This document shows positions 30,483 through 38,051 of a stretch of 64,000 nucleotides of DNA, piece by piece. Each line of letters opens with the position of its first letter. Within the stretch, counting starts at the first letter, position 1. The translations under genes were made by a program, and so were the position numbers. Source of the stretch: Lactobacillus hamsteri DSM 5661 = JCM 6256 (GTDB taxonomy: Bacteria > Bacillota > Bacilli > Lactobacillales > Lactobacillaceae); the NCBI RefSeq assembly GCF_000615445.1, contig NZ_BALY01000007.1, forward strand, positions 1 through 64,000. The letters are read 5' to 3'. The notes beneath the pieces were generated by a model. That model made no database searches, was not told the DNA's origin, and was given only the letters and a program-made list of their open reading frames with translations.

Positions 30483-31658
30483 TTACCATGCCAGTCCCTG
30501 ACCATTTGGCTTTGCTTTATGCAAGATATTAACTGCCGCATTAATATCCCGATCATGCCTAGTTTGACACTTAGGACAAATCCATTCACGAATCTCTAAT
30601 GGCTTAGCGCCACTATTATAGCCGCATTCTGAACAAATTCTGGAAGTGTTTTTGGGATCTACCGCAATTAGTCTTTTACCATACCACCTGCACTTATATT
30701 CCAGCATTTGTCTGAACGTCCGCCATGAAGCATTAGAGATAGCTTTAGCCAAATGATGATTTTGAAGAAGATTTTTGGTTTTCAAATCTTCGATAACAAT
30801 CACATCATATTGCTTAACCAAATGCGTCGTTAGCTTATGAAGATAATCCTTACGCTGATTAGCTGCTTTAGCTTGATAGACAGCTTTCATCCGTTGGGCT
30901 TTTTGCCAATTGGCAAAGCTTTCCAAGCTTCTAGGACAAAGCACTTTTCTATTTTTATCCTGCAAAACTAATAGCTTGGCCAAGTGTCTGCGGCGGGAAT
31001 ATTTTCTTTGCCATGCTTTGGCTTTCTTTTCAAAATAAGAGCCATCAAAACTAGGGTACTTCAAGCCATTGGACAGAATTGCCAAATCAGCCACGCCGAC
31101 ATCAATGCCGATTTCTTTGCCAGTCAAGCAGGGCTTCTGGGGTTCAGGTGCTTCCGCCTGCAGAAACAGATAATATTTCCCCGTTGTTTCAAGCACAACC
31201 GTATAACGCTTGATTTTAATATTTTTCAAAACTCCGGTCTTGCTTGTCTTAATATATCCTAATTTAGGGATCTTTAAATACCGCTTGCCAGCAATTTTGA
31301 TAATTGACTTGCCTGTATAAGACTTCTTCAAATACTTGCGCGAATGAAAACGAGGCTTGCCAATTCGGCCGCTTTTATCTTGGAAGAAGTTTTTCCAAGA
31401 CTGAGTTAAAAATTCATTAACTAGCTGCAGACTTGAAGAATCGCTGTTTTTCAAAAAAGGATATTCTTTCTTAAGCGGCTTAAGCAGGTAATTCAGCTTA
31501 AACTTACCTAAAAAAGGCAAATCCTTATTATTCTGATAGCGCTCGTTCATCATAGCCAGCATCTGATTCCAGACAAAGCGATCATTGCCAAACATCTGCT
31601 CAAGCTGGTCTTGCTGGTTTTTATTAGGATAGAGCCTTAATTTAATTCCTTTCAGCAC
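30483..31658 (-). CDS. tnpB: RNA-guided endonuclease TnpB (IS605 OrfB family)
   Basis: A 391-residue protein with a helix-turn-helix N-terminus (KLRLYPNKNQQDQLEQMFG) and a RuvC-like nuclease. All three catalytic acids are visible: Asp in GIDVGVADLA, Glu in VIVIEDL and Asp in RHDRDINAA. A C4 zinc ribbon (CSECG...CPKCQ) lies before the third acid. Length and motifs are intact, so it is likely active. The start is a GTG with GGGAGG 7 nt upstream. Known relatives cut DNA guided by right-end RNA and help retain the element. Confidence 0.93.
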   Translation of the reverse strand: MLKGIKLRLYPNKNQQDQLEQMFGNDRFVWNQMLAMMNERYQNNKDLPFLGKFKLNYLLKPLKKEYPFLKNSDSSSLQLVNEFLTQSWKNFFQDKSGRIGKPRFHSRKYLKKSYTGKSIIKIAGKRYLKIPKLGYIKTSKTGVLKNIKIKRYTVVLETTGKYYLFLQAEAPEPQKPCLTGKEIGIDVGVADLAILSNGLKYPSFDGSYFEKKAKAWQRKYSRRRHLAKLLVLQDKNRKVLCPRSLESFANWQKAQRMKAVYQAKAANQRKDYLHKLTTHLVKQYDVIVIEDLKTKNLLQNHHLAKAISNASWRTFRQMLEYKCRWYGKRLIAVDPKNTSRICSECGYNSGAKPLEIREWICPKCQTRHDRDINAAVNILHKAKPNGQGLAW

Positions 31659-31728
31659 ATTTGTTCCTCCCTTCTAGTAACATTGTATCAAACATACGTT
31701 CAAGAAAGAATGGGAACAAGCAAAAAAA

Positions 31729-31950
31729 CTAAAGAAAAAGCCAATCATCATTATATGATCTATCAATATGTACATGATACAACAGTGGTTTAGTACCTTT
31801 AATTATTCCAAGTTTGTGTTTTTGTCGTAATTCATCTATTTTTCCATTTGCGATCAAATCAATTACATCATTTACCTTAGATAAATCATAATGTTTTTTC
31901 TTATATTTTTTTGCTGTCCTTAAAAAATATTTTTTAGGAATTACTTTCAT
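31729..31950 (-). CDS. YafQ-like toxin, C-terminally truncated
   Basis: A 73-residue member of the RelE/YafQ mRNA-interferase toxin family. Recognisable parts are the N-terminal helices (KKYFLRTAKKYKKKHYDLSKVNDVIDLI) and the core YHVHIDRSYNDDWLF. The family normally continues about 18 residues past DW to a catalytic His. Here a TAG follows at once and the next bases belong to the TnpB element. The toxin is thus probably inactive. Its start overlaps the antitoxin stop as ATGA. Confidence 0.75.
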   Translation of the reverse strand: MKVIPKKYFLRTAKKYKKKHYDLSKVNDVIDLIANGKIDELRQKHKLGIIKGTKPLLYHVHIDRSYNDDWLFL

Positions 31951-32219
31951 TCATCTAAATCCTTAATCCAATTTTCTTTGAAATCAGAAACAGATGAATA
32001 AGTTTTTCCATTACTATTTTTATCTTGCATTTCTTTAACAACTTCCATCGCTGATTTATCAGCTCTTGGCGTAAAAGGTAATTTCTGTTGTTGAATTACG
32101 GCAGTGTAAAAAAGACGCGTTGCTGTTGCCATATCCATCCCCATAGCTTTAAAAGTAGCCTGTGCTTCTTCTTTCATACTTTTTGGTAATTTCATATTAA
32201 AACTAGTAGTTTCGTTCAT
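31947..32219 (-). CDS. RelB/DinJ-family antitoxin
   Basis: A 90-residue antitoxin, start at 32219 (AGAGGTGAT just upstream; the in-frame GTG nine bases earlier overlaps the ribosome site). The N-terminal ribbon-helix-helix (TTSFNMKLPKSMKEEAQATFKAMGMDMATATRLFY) binds DNA and autoregulates. The C-terminal half wraps the toxin. It is the first gene of the toxin-antitoxin pair, which is coupled by a 4-nt overlap. Confidence 0.88.
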   Translation of the reverse strand: MNETTSFNMKLPKSMKEEAQATFKAMGMDMATATRLFYTAVIQQQKLPFTPRADKSAMEVVKEMQDKNSNGKTYSSVSDFKENWIKDLDE

Positions 32220-32371
32220 TAGTATCACCTCTTAATCACTTATTATACATAATAGCAATTAAATAGATATATTTTAGCCTATGTCTTCATTAATCATTCC
32301 TCCTCTCTATTTATAAATGCGAAAAAAAGATACATATTTTCTTTAATTACACACATCTTTTAAATTTCTTA

Positions 32372-32414
32372 ACAAAAAACTCCCAGTTCAAATTGAACTG
32401 AGAGTTTTATTTTT
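32372..32414 (-). terminator. Intrinsic terminator (possibly bidirectional)
   Basis: AAACTC(C)CAGTTC-AAATT-GAACTG(A)GAGTTT with flanking A6 and TTTTATTTTT runs. Confidence 0.75.
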
Positions 32415-32427
32415 CTATTATTCCAAT

Positions 32428-32517
32428 AGCAACAAAGAAGTGGCAACTCTTCTGAATGATATTTACTATTACAATCACAAGAGAATTAAGAGCACAATAA
32501 AAACCATACTTCGATAA
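32428..32517 (+). pseudogene. Remnant of a transposase C-terminus
   Basis: An open frame of 29 codons ends in TAA. Its translation SNKEVATLLNDIYYYNHKRI resembles the C-terminal YYNxxRI segment of IS3-type transposases. No upstream part is present, and a terminator hairpin overlaps its end. The match rests on a short motif only. Confidence 0.35.
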
Positions 32518-32541
32518 AATATCGAAATATGGTTTTTAACA
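32498..32541 (-). terminator. yjdF terminator
   Basis: AAAACCATA(C/T)TTCGAT-AAAAT-ATCGAA(A/G)TATGGTTTT is a long stem followed on the minus strand by TTTTATTG, downstream of yjdF. Confidence 0.8.
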
Positions 32542-32596
32542 AAATTAATTAATAATATGTCCCTATTTTTGGGTTTATATCACTTAATTTTTTGCA

Positions 32597-33010
32597 TTAA
32601 TGACCGCGATGTTTTTTTCGGCGTTTAGCTTGTCTTTGTAAAAAACGTCTTTCTTGTTCTTTACGCTTCCTATTCTTTTTTGCCTTTTTCTTGGCTACCT
32701 TTGACTGCTCAAACTGCTTTTTTAAAGCTTGTTGAGCTTTGGTACCAATTGCTTTGTTTTGCGTAGCTTTATGAGCCAACCTTTGAGCTCTCTTAGGGTT
32801 AACATGGTGAAACTTTTCCTCTTTTACAGTTGATTGATAGAAATGCAACTGCGAGTAATGATCATTCACCAATCTAAGTATCTCTGGCATACTTGGCAGG
32901 GATGCTCCTAAATTTACTTGTGCTACTTCATAATTAATACCATCTATCCGTTCAAAAATTGCTTTATAAAACGGATCATCAAAGACAATAGTCAACTCAC
33001 CTTTAATCAT
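32597..33010 (-). CDS. yjdF: YjdF-family protein (DUF2992)
   Basis: A 137-residue protein. The N-terminal half has the family pattern (KGELTIVFDDPFYKAIFERIDGINYEVAQVNLG), and the middle carries VNPKRAQRLAHK and IGTKAQQALKKQ. The C-terminal ~45 residues are extremely Lys/Arg-rich (KKKAKKNRKRKEQERRF to HRGH). The molecular function is not known. Genes of this family are often controlled by the yjdF riboswitch, which binds azaaromatic compounds. The leader here fits that pattern. AGGAGG lies 8 nt before the ATG. Confidence 0.88.
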   Translation of the reverse strand: MIKGELTIVFDDPFYKAIFERIDGINYEVAQVNLGASLPSMPEILRLVNDHYSQLHFYQSTVKEEKFHHVNPKRAQRLAHKATQNKAIGTKAQQALKKQFEQSKVAKKKAKKNRKRKEQERRFLQRQAKRRKKHRGH

Positions 33011-33136
33011 AATGCGTTCCTCCTAATAAAAATTATCAGGAAAGATGGACATCCTAGGAGGAAGGTTACTGATATAAAGTTAAGATTATATATCCGGACT
33101 ACCAACCGAATCGTGTTTTTACTTTCCTTAGAGGAA
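33011..33136 (-). promoter_or_regulatory. Candidate yjdF riboswitch with Shine-Dalgarno sequestration
   Basis: The yjdF leader is about 125 nt. The ribosome site TAGGAGGAA (plus coordinates 33017-33025) has an exact 9-nt complement, TTCCTCCTA, 29 nt upstream (33055-33063). Pairing would hide it. An upstream structured segment (around 33070-33110) could compete. Location before a yjdF gene supports the known yjdF motif RNA. I could not check its consensus. Confidence 0.6.
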
Positions 33137-33145
33137 ATTATAGCA
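33137..33145 (-). promoter_or_regulatory. Extended -10 promoter of yjdF
   Basis: TGCTATAAT on the minus strand, immediately upstream of the structured yjdF leader and divergent from the Abi promoter. Confidence 0.55.
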
Positions 33146-33165
33146 TATTATACAAACTTATGTTT

Positions 33166-33174
33166 TGATATAAT
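33166..33174 (+). promoter_or_regulatory. Extended -10 promoter of the Abi gene
   Basis: TGATATAAT, about 20-30 nt before the possible start codons of the Abi gene. Confidence 0.55.
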
Positions 33175-33192
33175 AATATTCATTAAATAAAG

Positions 33193-34104
33193 ATGGGAGA
33201 TATACTATGCCACGTAAAAAAAATGTGTACCACTACAGAACTTATACAGCATCTTAAGGCTAAAGGTATAACATTCAACCACATGAGTACGGCTGAAGCA
33301 CAACGTATGTTAGATACAACAAATTACTATTTTAAGTTAACTTCTTATAGAAAAAATTTTGCTAAAGATAATGAAGACAAATATATCAATTTAGATTTTG
33401 CTTATTTAACAGATTTAGCTGCCATTGATGCACAGTTAAGAGAATATCTTTTAGAACTTACATTAGACATAGAGCATGGTATTAAAACATTTATCATTAC
33501 CAATATTTCGAATAATCCCGAAGAAGATGGCTATTCAATAGTCCAAGAATTTAAAGACAAATATCCTGCACAATATGAACACACTTTAACTCAATTAAAT
33601 AAAAATAGATATTTACATGATTTATACCAAAAATACCATTCAGATATGCCAATCTGGGTATTTATGGAAATTTCTTCATTTGGTGTTCTATCATTATTTA
33701 CAGACTTTTATTACAAAAAATATAAAACTAAAAATCTTAGACAGATTCACTCTCATTTAAAGTTTTGTAAAAACATTAGAAATGCTTGTGCACACAGCGA
33801 TCCCTTTTTAATAAATCTTTTTTCCGATAAAGAATTTCTACGACATCCTTCTGCCCCTGTAATGTCTGTTGGAGAAAATATGAATATTTCCAAAGAATAT
33901 ATTACAGATTTAAAAATAAATGATTTAATCTCTACATTTTATCTTCATCAAAAAATTCAAAGTGATAAATTAGCAGAACACAGGGTTAGAGAGGGAAAGA
34001 GACTTTTAGCTAGATTTAATCGGCACAATAAATGGTATTCAGAGAACCAAAAAATTAATACTTTTATATCAATACTTACTAAACTAATTGACTATCTAAA
34101 GTAA
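33193..34104 (+). CDS. Abi_2-family abortive infection protein with HEPN motif
   Basis: A phage-defence type protein of about 300 residues resembling AbiD/AbiF. N-terminal TTTELIQHLKAKGITFNH and AEAQRMLDTTNYYFKLTSYRKNF are family-like. The HEPN ribonuclease motif R-x4-H is RNACAH, in IRNACAHSDPFLIN (near residue 200). The start is uncertain. The best ribosome site (GGGAG, 33196-33200) points to the ATG at 33207, but that frame stops after 16 codons unless one A is removed from the A8 run at 33216-33223. The uninterrupted frame starts at 33193 without a Shine-Dalgarno. Indel, slippage or leaderless-like translation are all possible. Confidence 0.8.
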   Translation: MGDILCHVKKMCTTTELIQHLKAKGITFNHMSTAEAQRMLDTTNYYFKLTSYRKNFAKDNEDKYINLDFAYLTDLAAIDAQLREYLLELTLDIEHGIKTFIITNISNNPEEDGYSIVQEFKDKYPAQYEHTLTQLNKNRYLHDLYQKYHSDMPIWVFMEISSFGVLSLFTDFYYKKYKTKNLRQIHSHLKFCKNIRNACAHSDPFLINLFSDKEFLRHPSAPVMSVGENMNISKEYITDLKINDLISTFYLHQKIQSDKLAEHRVREGKRLLARFNRHNKWYSENQKINTFISILTKLIDYLK

Positions 34105-34179
34105 AAAGTCTAATATAGTGATCGAGGAAATAACGGTTAGACCGTTAGCTAATTAAGACAATAGTTAAGATTGGTTATA

Positions 34180-34213
34180 GAAAAAAGCTCCAACATTTGT
34201 TGGGGCTTTTTTG
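34180..34213 (+). terminator. Terminator of the Abi gene
   Basis: AAGCTCCAAC-ATTT-GTTGGGGCTT (one wobble) followed by TTTTTTG. Confidence 0.85.
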
Positions 34214-34447
34214 TTGTATTTAACTTGTAATAACTAGTGAGATTAAATTCCTTTGCAATACTATGTGTTGGTAGCCTATGGAATACCTTTTCTACTTGAC
34301 AGGGAATGTATCATTTTACACTAAGAGCTTTTTCTATTTGGCATACATTTTGGCATACAACCTTATTATTTTTTATTCTTTTTGAGTTGGTATCATTCCT
34401 TAAAACGCTTTTAAATCAAGGTTTACCATTCAAATCACATTGTCCGC
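34214..34447. other. Gene-free segment at the 3' end of guaA
   Basis: No ORF with a ribosome site is seen. A near-direct repeat TTTGGCATACA is present twice at about 34336-34361. On the minus strand it can be read as a short tail CMPKCMPN. No terminator for guaA is recognisable. The end of guaA is a known integration site for mobile islands, so this may be an island junction. Confidence 0.4.
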
Positions 34448-36001
34448 CTATTCCCACTCAATAGTGGAAGGTGGCTTACTCGTCACATCGTAAACTACAC
34501 GGTTAATATGATCACATTCATCCACAATTCTTGTAGATATCTTGCCAAGCACATCCCACGGAATCTGTGCAAAGTCCGCAGTCATCCCATCAATTGAAGT
34601 TACAGCACGAATACCAATAGTGTAGTCATAAGTACGTCCATCACCCATAACGCCAACTGAACGGATTCCCGGTAAAACAGTAAAGTATTGCCAAATCTTT
34701 TCTTGAAGACCAGCCTTCTTAATTTCATCTCGTAAAATCGCATCAGATTCACGGACAATTTCAAGCTTGTCTTCAGTAACTTCTCCTAAAACACGGATAC
34801 CCAAACCCGGACCTGGGAACGGTTGACGCCATACCAAATCATGAGGAATACCTAATTTTTCACCAAGAACACGTACTTCATCCTTAAAAAGCTTGCGAAG
34901 TGGTTCAATCAGCTTGAAGTGCATGTCCTTAGGGAGTCCACCAACATTATGGTGTGACTTAATAGTTTGCGCGGTGTTAGTTCCTGATTCAATCACATCT
35001 GTGTAAAGAGTACCTTGAGCCAAGAAATCAACATCCTTCAACTTCTTAGCTTCTTCATTGAAGACTTCGATAAATTCTTTACCGATAATCTTACGTTTCT
35101 TTTCAGGGTCAGTTACGCCTTTGAGCTTGTCCAAGAAGCGTTTTTGCGCATTAACGCGAATAATATTTACGCCCAAGTCTTTGTTCAAAGCTTTCATAAC
35201 TTGGTCGCCTTCGTCTTTACGGAGCATGCCGTGATCAACAAAAATAGCCGTTAATTGATCGCCAATTGCCTTATGCAAAAGAGTGGCAGTAACGCTTGAA
35301 TCTACCCCACCAGAAAGACCTAAGATAACCTTCTTATCGCCGACTTCTTCACGAATTTCATCGATTTTCATATCAATAAAATCGTCCATCGTCCAATTTG
35401 CTTTAGCACCGCAAACTTTAAATGCAAAATTCTTCAAAATATCCAAACCATATTCTGAGTTGCGCACTTCAGCGTGGAATTGAATACCATAGAATTTCTT
35501 TTCGTCGTTGGCAATCGCAGAAATTGGACAATTCTTGCTTTTAGCAGTTACTTTAAAGCCCTCTGGAGCCTTAGTTACCAAGTCGCCATGACTCATCCAA
35601 ACAAATTGTTTTTCTGGCAAATCACTAAACATCACAGCATTTGGATCGGTTACTTCAATATCAGCACGGCCATATTCTGAATTATCAGCCTTCTCTACCT
35701 TGCCGCCCAAATCATAAGACATCAATTGCATCCCGTAACAAATTCCTAAAATTGGAATACCCAATTTAAAGATTTCAGGATCAACTTTAAGTGCGCCATC
35801 GTCATAAACACTATTTGGACCACCAGAGAAAATAATTCCTTTTGGAGCTATTTTCTTGATTTTTTCGATATCCAAATCATGTGGTAAAAGTTCGGAATAT
35901 ATACCGAAGTCACGGATTCGGCGAGTAATTAATTGATTGTATTGACTACCGAAGTCCAACACGATAATTTTGTCAAAGTCGCTAAGATTCTTCTTTGCCA
36001 C
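34448..36001 (-). CDS. guaA: GMP synthase (glutamine-hydrolysing)
   Basis: Converts XMP to GMP using glutamine and ATP. The 517 residues match the family. The class I amidotransferase domain (1-200) has the catalytic Cys in GICYGMQ (near 88) and the His in [11 protein letters not shown]. The ATP-pyrophosphatase domain has GLSGGVDSS, and the C-terminal dimerisation domain ends in KPPSTIEWE. The start codon is GTG (35999-36001) with GAGGGAG upstream. It stands alone, next to the accessory segment on its 3' side. Confidence 0.98.
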   Translation of the reverse strand: MAKKNLSDFDKIIVLDFGSQYNQLITRRIRDFGIYSELLPHDLDIEKIKKIAPKGIIFSGGPNSVYDDGALKVDPEIFKLGIPILGICYGMQLMSYDLGGKVEKADNSEYGRADIEVTDPNAVMFSDLPEKQFVWMSHGDLVTKAPEGFKVTAKSKNCPISAIANDEKKFYGIQFHAEVRNSEYGLDILKNFAFKVCGAKANWTMDDFIDMKIDEIREEVGDKKVILGLSGGVDSSVTATLLHKAIGDQLTAIFVDHGMLRKDEGDQVMKALNKDLGVNIIRVNAQKRFLDKLKGVTDPEKKRKIIGKEFIEVFNEEAKKLKDVDFLAQGTLYTDVIESGTNTAQTIKSHHNVGGLPKDMHFKLIEPLRKLFKDEVRVLGEKLGIPHDLVWRQPFPGPGLGIRVLGEVTEDKLEIVRESDAILRDEIKKAGLQEKIWQYFTVLPGIRSVGVMGDGRTYDYTIGIRAVTSIDGMTADFAQIPWDVLGKISTRIVDECDHINRVVYDVTSKPPSTIEWE

Positions 36002-36257
36002 TGTTTTTGCTCCCTCTTTTCGTATATGTTTTTATCTAACTCTACTAGGAAAAATTAAAAAGGTCAATCACAAAAAATATAAAAACGAATTTTTTACAGT
36101 TGCAAAGCTCATTAAATTCGACTTTTACAGCAATCCAAAAAGCAACTATTAGTTGCTCTTATTGCCTAGGCAAATAGATAGACCGCAACCATATCCTCAC
36201 GTAAAATCATTTATATAAAATATACAAATCAGGATATAGATACGAAAGGAGCTTATC

Positions 36258-37244
36258 ATGACTCTAGGAGAAAAAATTTTTAACCTCAGAACCAACCAAG
36301 AATGGTCGCAAGAACAACTTGCAGAAAAAATCAACGTCAGTAGACAAGCCGTCTCTAAATGGGAGAGCGATCAGTCACTTCCCGATGTTGATAAAATTGT
36401 CAGTCTAGCACAGCTTTTTAACGTTTCGACTGATTATTTATTAAAAAAGCAAACTGATGAAAGTGAAAATCACACTCTAAACTATTTAGGCGAAAATGTT
36501 GCTCAGCAATTTCTAACTGCTAGAAGAAAAGCAGCTCCTAAAATTGCTACTGGCGTAATGTTATGTATCTTATCGCCAATTTTGCTTTTAGGAACTATCG
36601 GCTTTAATAAATTAGGAATTTTCCATCTATCCGAAGATTCTGCCGCCGGTATTGGTGTTATCTGCTTACTAGCAATGATCGCTTTTGCTGTTTCATGGTT
36701 CATAATGGCTAAACAGCAGATCGAATATCATGAAGAGTTTGAAAAAGAAGAATGTCATCTCAATCTGCAATTACGGAAAAAAATTCAAAATGATCAACAA
36801 AAATTCCGTAAAACTTATACTAAAATGATGACAGCAGGCGTTGTTTTATGTATCCTTTCCGCAATTCCTGTTATATGCGGTGCGCTTTTTACGGGAGTGA
36901 TGACGGGCAAGCAAATTGACAGTTTAATGCTTCTGCTTGTTTGCGGAACCCTAGCTTTAATTGCTACTGGCGTTTATTGCATCGTTCACGCTAATATCAT
37001 CAAAGACAGCTACGATATTCTGTTACAAAATGGTGATTACACTCCTGCTAAAAAAGCCGGCAAACAAAAAATGGACCGTTTTTCCACAATTTACTGGCTT
37101 AGTGCCACTTTAATTTATTTTGTATACAGCTTTTTAACTCATTCTTTGGAAAATAGTTGGCTTATCTGGGTTGTAGCGGGAATCAGCTACGGTATCCTTG
37201 AAGCAATTTTTTCCACACGGAACGGCAAGATTGAGCCTCAATAA
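36258..37244 (+). CDS. XRE-family regulator with C-terminal membrane domain
   Basis: A 328-residue protein with an N-terminal HTH of the Cro/C1 type (about 5-62; WSQEQLAEKINVSRQAVSKWESDQSLPD). About six membrane spans follow (near 90-118, 125-150, 193-218, 225-250, 275-295, 300-320). It may be a membrane-tethered transcription regulator. AAAGGAG precedes the start. The inverted repeat ATATCCT...AGGATAT (36191-36197 and 36231-36237) brackets the likely promoter and may be its own operator. The signal sensed is unknown. Confidence 0.82.
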   Translation: MTLGEKIFNLRTNQEWSQEQLAEKINVSRQAVSKWESDQSLPDVDKIVSLAQLFNVSTDYLLKKQTDESENHTLNYLGENVAQQFLTARRKAAPKIATGVMLCILSPILLLGTIGFNKLGIFHLSEDSAAGIGVICLLAMIAFAVSWFIMAKQQIEYHEEFEKEECHLNLQLRKKIQNDQQKFRKTYTKMMTAGVVLCILSAIPVICGALFTGVMTGKQIDSLMLLLVCGTLALIATGVYCIVHANIIKDSYDILLQNGDYTPAKKAGKQKMDRFSTIYWLSATLIYFVYSFLTHSLENSWLIWVVAGISYGILEAIFSTRNGKIEPQ

Positions 37245-37245
37245 C

Positions 37246-37304
37246 AAAATCGAACAATTTTAATTAAATTTATTCTTGTGTTCGGTAAATTTCTCTGTTA
37301 GAAT
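37246..37304 (+). promoter_or_regulatory. xpt-pbuX promoter with putative PurR boxes
   Basis: TTGTGT (37276-37281), a 17-nt spacer and TAGAAT (37299-37304) form the promoter. AAAATCGAACAAT (37246-37258) and the inverse GTTCGGTAAA (37280-37289) resemble the inverted PurBox pair AWWWCCGAACWWT. Each has mismatches, and they lie about 18 nt apart. The purR gene is in this window (53839-54669). Confidence 0.5.
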
Positions 37305-37325
37305 CAAAGGCAACAAAATTAACAA

Positions 37326-37450
37326 ATCTATATATCGTCGTAATAAGGTCGACAGTTTCTACCTAGAACCGTAAATTCTAGACTATAGTCAAAAAAGTTG
37401 CTGAAAATAACAGGACCTTTTTACTTAGTTTCTAGGTAGAAAGGTCCTTA
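37326..37450 (+). promoter_or_regulatory. Guanine-class purine riboswitch with terminator platform
   Basis: The aptamer core GTTTCTACC...ACCGTAAAT...GACTATAG is clear. The specificity base is C (GAC), which marks the guanine/hypoxanthine class. P2 is GTCG/CGAC and P3 is CTAGA/TCTAG. The platform is a terminator AGGACCTTT...AAAGGTCCT (37412-37448). TTTCTACCTAGA (37356-37367) in the aptamer is an exact 12-nt complement of TCTAGGTAGAAA (37431-37442) in the terminator, giving the antiterminator. Ligand binding should switch the operon off. Confidence 0.93.
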
Positions 37451-37475
37451 TTTGTTTTCAAAAAAGAGGGATAAC

Positions 37476-38051
37476 GTGAAATTATTAGAAGATCGTATTA
37501 AAAAAGATGGTGAAGTTTTACCAGGCGATGTGCTCAAAATCAATTCATTCTTGAATCACCAAGTGGATCCGCAACTGATGATGGCCATCGGTGAAGAATT
37601 CAAGCGTTTATTCAAAGACTGTCACGTCACTAAAGTCCTTACCTGCGAAGCATCAGGGATTGCTCCTGCAGTAATGGCTGCGTATCAAATGAACGTGCCA
37701 ATGGTCTTTGCAAGAAAGAAAAAGCCATCCACTTTGAATGATGCTGTCTATTGGGCAGAGGTATTTTCTTACACCAAGAAAGTTAATAACAAAATCTGTG
37801 TGGAAGAAAAATTCTTGTCCCAAGACGATACTCTTTTAATCATTGATGACTTCGTTGCTCATGGTGAAGCTGTTAAAGGCATGGTCAACATTGCTAATCA
37901 AGCAGGCTGTAAAATCGCCGGAATTGGTGCTGTTGTTGCTAAAACTTTCCAAGGTGGTAGCGAATGGATTCAAGATCACGGTTATCGCTTTGAAGCTCTA
38001 GCAAACATTGACAGTTTCCAAGACGGTCTTCACTTTTTAGGAGAAGAATAA
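37476..38051 (+). CDS. xpt: Xanthine phosphoribosyltransferase
   Basis: Salvages xanthine to XMP with PRPP. The start is the GTG at 37476 (191 aa), with GAGGG 6 nt upstream and MKLLEDRIKKDGEVLPGD as the usual N-terminus. The longer frame begins in the terminator loop. The PRPP motif is LLIIDDFVAHGEA (near 128). It is first in the xpt-pbuX operon, controlled by the guanine riboswitch. Its stop overlaps the pbuX start (TAATG). Confidence 0.96.
   Translation: MKLLEDRIKKDGEVLPGDVLKINSFLNHQVDPQLMMAIGEEFKRLFKDCHVTKVLTCEASGIAPAVMAAYQMNVPMVFARKKKPSTLNDAVYWAEVFSYTKKVNNKICVEEKFLSQDDTLLIIDDFVAHGEAVKGMVNIANQAGCKIAGIGAVVAKTFQGGSEWIQDHGYRFEALANIDSFQDGLHFLGEE

Larger units (their letters stand above)
30385..31728 (-). 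mobile_element. Solo TnpB element of the IS200/IS605 type (no TnpA)
   Basis: The unit consists of a tnpB gene, a hairpin-bearing right end and a left end next to the truncated toxin gene. No Y1 transposase (TnpA) is present, so mobility would need TnpA in trans. Boundaries are approximate: the right end is put just beyond the CCGGCAC hairpin, and the left end at the point where the YafQ-like reading frame breaks off. Confidence 0.65.
32229..32596. other. Gene-poor spacer with two terminators and a transposase scrap
   Basis: The stretch between the antitoxin and yjdF holds an AT-rich promoter region for the toxin-antitoxin pair, two hairpins (32372-32414 and 32498-32541) and a 30-codon transposase-like remnant. 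No other gene is visible. Confidence 0.6.

Noticed and set aside
34214-36001. A prophage or integrative element inserted at guaA
   Set aside because: No integrase, structural or conjugation gene is present in the adjacent 4 kb. Only a weak junction repeat remains, kept as a low-confidence observation.
36141-36156. AGCAAC/GTTGCT hairpin as a terminator
   Set aside because: The stem is only 6 bp and it lies upstream of both divergent genes, so it has no transcript to end. It may be chance.
36002-36257. A purine riboswitch or PurBox before guaA
   Set aside because: None of the aptamer core segments or a CCGAAC motif is present between guaA and the XRE gene.
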